A stretch of 7,665 nt of DNA from Frankiaceae bacterium (GTDB taxonomy: Bacteria; Actinomycetota; Actinomycetes; Frankiales; Frankiaceae). The stretch spans positions 1 to 7,665 of the forward strand of contig JAVEDQ010000426.1 of assembly GCA_030840885.1 (NCBI GenBank), in the 5' to 3' direction. Position numbers and translations under genes: made by a program. Positions 7,100 through 7,665 of this stretch are shown one piece after another. The notes under the pieces are model-generated. The model was not told the DNA's origin. It made no database searches and worked only from the letters and a program-made list of their open reading frames with translations. Within the stretch, counting starts at the first letter, position 1; each line of letters begins with the position of its first letter.

Positions 7100-7113
7100 G
7101 TTGCGCATGCAAC
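7100..7113. promoter_or_regulatory. Short inverted repeat in the divergent sigma/hemL intergenic region
   Basis: GTTGC (7100-7104) and GCAAC (7109-7113) flank a 4-base centre, a 14-bp dyad in the 151-bp region (7021-7171) from which the sigma operon and hemL diverge. It could be an operator for either gene. I find no convincing -35/-10 pair or Rex operator in this region, and no other structure. The dyad is short enough to be chance. Confidence 0.25.
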
Positions 7114-7160
7114 TAACCGCTACGGCGAGCACAATCACCTCCCGGCACCGCACGCCTGAC

Positions 7161-7164
7161 AGGA
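7161..7164 (+). promoter_or_regulatory. Ribosome binding site of hemL
   Basis: AGGA lies seven bases before GTG 7172. An in-frame TGA at 7157-7159 excludes any earlier start, and no other start codon occurs before the conserved domain, so this site fixes the N-terminus. Confidence 0.65.
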
Positions 7165-7171
7165 TCGGGGC

Positions 7172-7665
7172 GTGAGCACCCCAGCCCCACCGTCCGATAC
7201 GTCCGGTCCTCGCACAGCAGCTCGGGGTGCCGCCCCGAGCGCAGCCCCGCTCAGTGCTGCCCCGATCAGTGCCGCCCTGTTCGACCGGGCGCTGGCCGTC
7301 GTCCCCGGCGGCGTCAACTCGCCGGTGCGCGCCTTCCGGGCCGTCGGCGGTACCCCACGGTTCATGGTGCGCGGGGAGGGGCCGTACCTGTTCGACGCCG
7401 ACGGCACCCGCTACGTCGACCTGATCTGCTCGTGGGGGCCGCTGCTGCTCGGCCATGCGCACCCGGAGGTGGTGGCCGCCCTGCAGCAGGCCGCCGGTCT
7501 CGGAACGAGCTACGGGACGCCGACACCGGGCGAGGTCGAGCTCGCCGAGCTGCTGGTCGAGCGGGTGGGCCCGCCGCTGGAGCAGGTGCGTTTGGTCAAC
7601 AGCGGCACCGAGGCGACGATGAGCGCCATCCGCCTCGCCCGCGGGCACACCCGCCGCAGCAAGAT
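7172..7665 (+). CDS. hemL: Glutamate-1-semialdehyde 2,1-aminomutase HemL (3' truncated by window edge)
   Basis: It converts glutamate-1-semialdehyde from HemA to 5-aminolevulinate, the HemB substrate, as a PLP-dependent class III aminotransferase-fold enzyme in the cytoplasm. About 164 residues are present. The conserved part begins at [20 protein letters not shown] (36-55) and continues with [36 protein letters not shown] and the cofactor-region motif [16 protein letters not shown] (142-157); the PLP lysine lies beyond the window. Compared with typical HemL there are about 30 extra N-terminal residues, rich in Ala, Pro and Ser, including AAP-x-S repeats (20-35). GTG 7172 is the only possible start after the in-frame TGA at 7157. 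The gene diverges from the sigma operon and is therefore transcribed apart from hemB. Later heme genes may follow beyond the window (inference). Confidence 0.96.
   Translation, partial: MSTPAPPSDTSGPRTAARGAAPSAAPLSAAPISAALFDRALAVVPGGVNSPVRAFRAVGGTPRFMVRGEGPYLFDADGTRYVDLICSWGPLLLGHAHPEVVAALQQAAGLGTSYGTPTPGEVELAELLVERVGPPLEQVRLVNSGTEATMSAIRLARGHTRRSK
7229..7279 (+). repeat. Imperfect 15-bp coding repeat in the hemL N-terminal extension
   Basis: Codons for [14 protein letters not shown] and Ala-Ala-Leu follow one another. The two full units, 7241-7255 and 7256-7270, differ only at a wobble base and at one Leu/Ile codon base. The repeat lies before the conserved enzyme domain, so it adds a probably disordered leader. 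Confidence 0.6.

Noticed and set aside
7021..7171. Rex operator or iron box controlling hemL
   Set aside because: By eye there is no TGTGA-N6-TCACA-like or DtxR-type palindrome in this region.
6767..7648. Minus-strand frame across the sigma/hemL intergenic region and hemL
   Set aside because: It is antisense to hemL, whose plus-strand translation is unmistakable, and out of frame with the sigma factor.

Overview
The window comes from a very GC-rich actinomycete (Actinomycetota). Evidence: strong G/C bias at third codon positions, frequent GTG starts, a rex-hemA-hemC-hemD gene order, an actinobacterial-type HemD with an N-terminal methyltransferase-like domain, and a RskA-type anti-sigma factor. 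I cannot place it to genus. It is mostly a chromosomal tetrapyrrole (heme) biosynthesis locus, with no sign of phage, plasmid or transposase genes.

Layout. (1) Positions 1-4610, plus strand: the 3' part of rex (NADH/NAD+-sensing repressor), then hemA (glutamyl-tRNA reductase), hemC (hydroxymethylbilane synthase) and hemD (uroporphyrinogen III synthase with a degenerate SUMT-like N-terminal half). Each junction is a 4-base stop/start overlap (GTGA, GTGA, ATGA), so this is one translationally coupled operon. (2) Positions 4602-4708: the coupling stops. The end of hemD runs into a tandem 15-bp repeat and a long hairpin that separate it from hemB. (3) Positions 4709-5701: hemB (porphobilinogen synthase) with its own good ribosome binding site. 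(4) Positions 5726-7020, minus strand: an ECF sigma factor and its membrane zinc-finger anti-sigma factor, overlapping by ATGA and convergent with hemB. (5) Positions 7021-7171: a 151-bp divergent intergenic region. (6) From 7172, plus strand: the 5' part of hemL (glutamate-1-semialdehyde aminomutase), cut by the window end.

Together HemA, HemL, HemB, HemC and HemD make the whole C5 route from glutamyl-tRNA(Glu) to uroporphyrinogen III. Rex at the head of the operon fits control of heme supply by cellular redox state, as known for the rex-hemACD operon of Streptomyces coelicolor; its operator would lie upstream of this window. The sigma/anti-sigma pair is an independent signalling unit between hemB and hemL.

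I do not see a wholly new system. The points most worth a second look are the palindromic repeat element that supplies the hemD stop codon and sits before hemB, the three-copy 18-bp repeat that multiplies in-frame start codons at hemC, the degenerate methyltransferase half of HemD, the mixed Cys/Asp metal site of HemB, and the cysteine-free sigma factor paired with a zinc-finger RskA.
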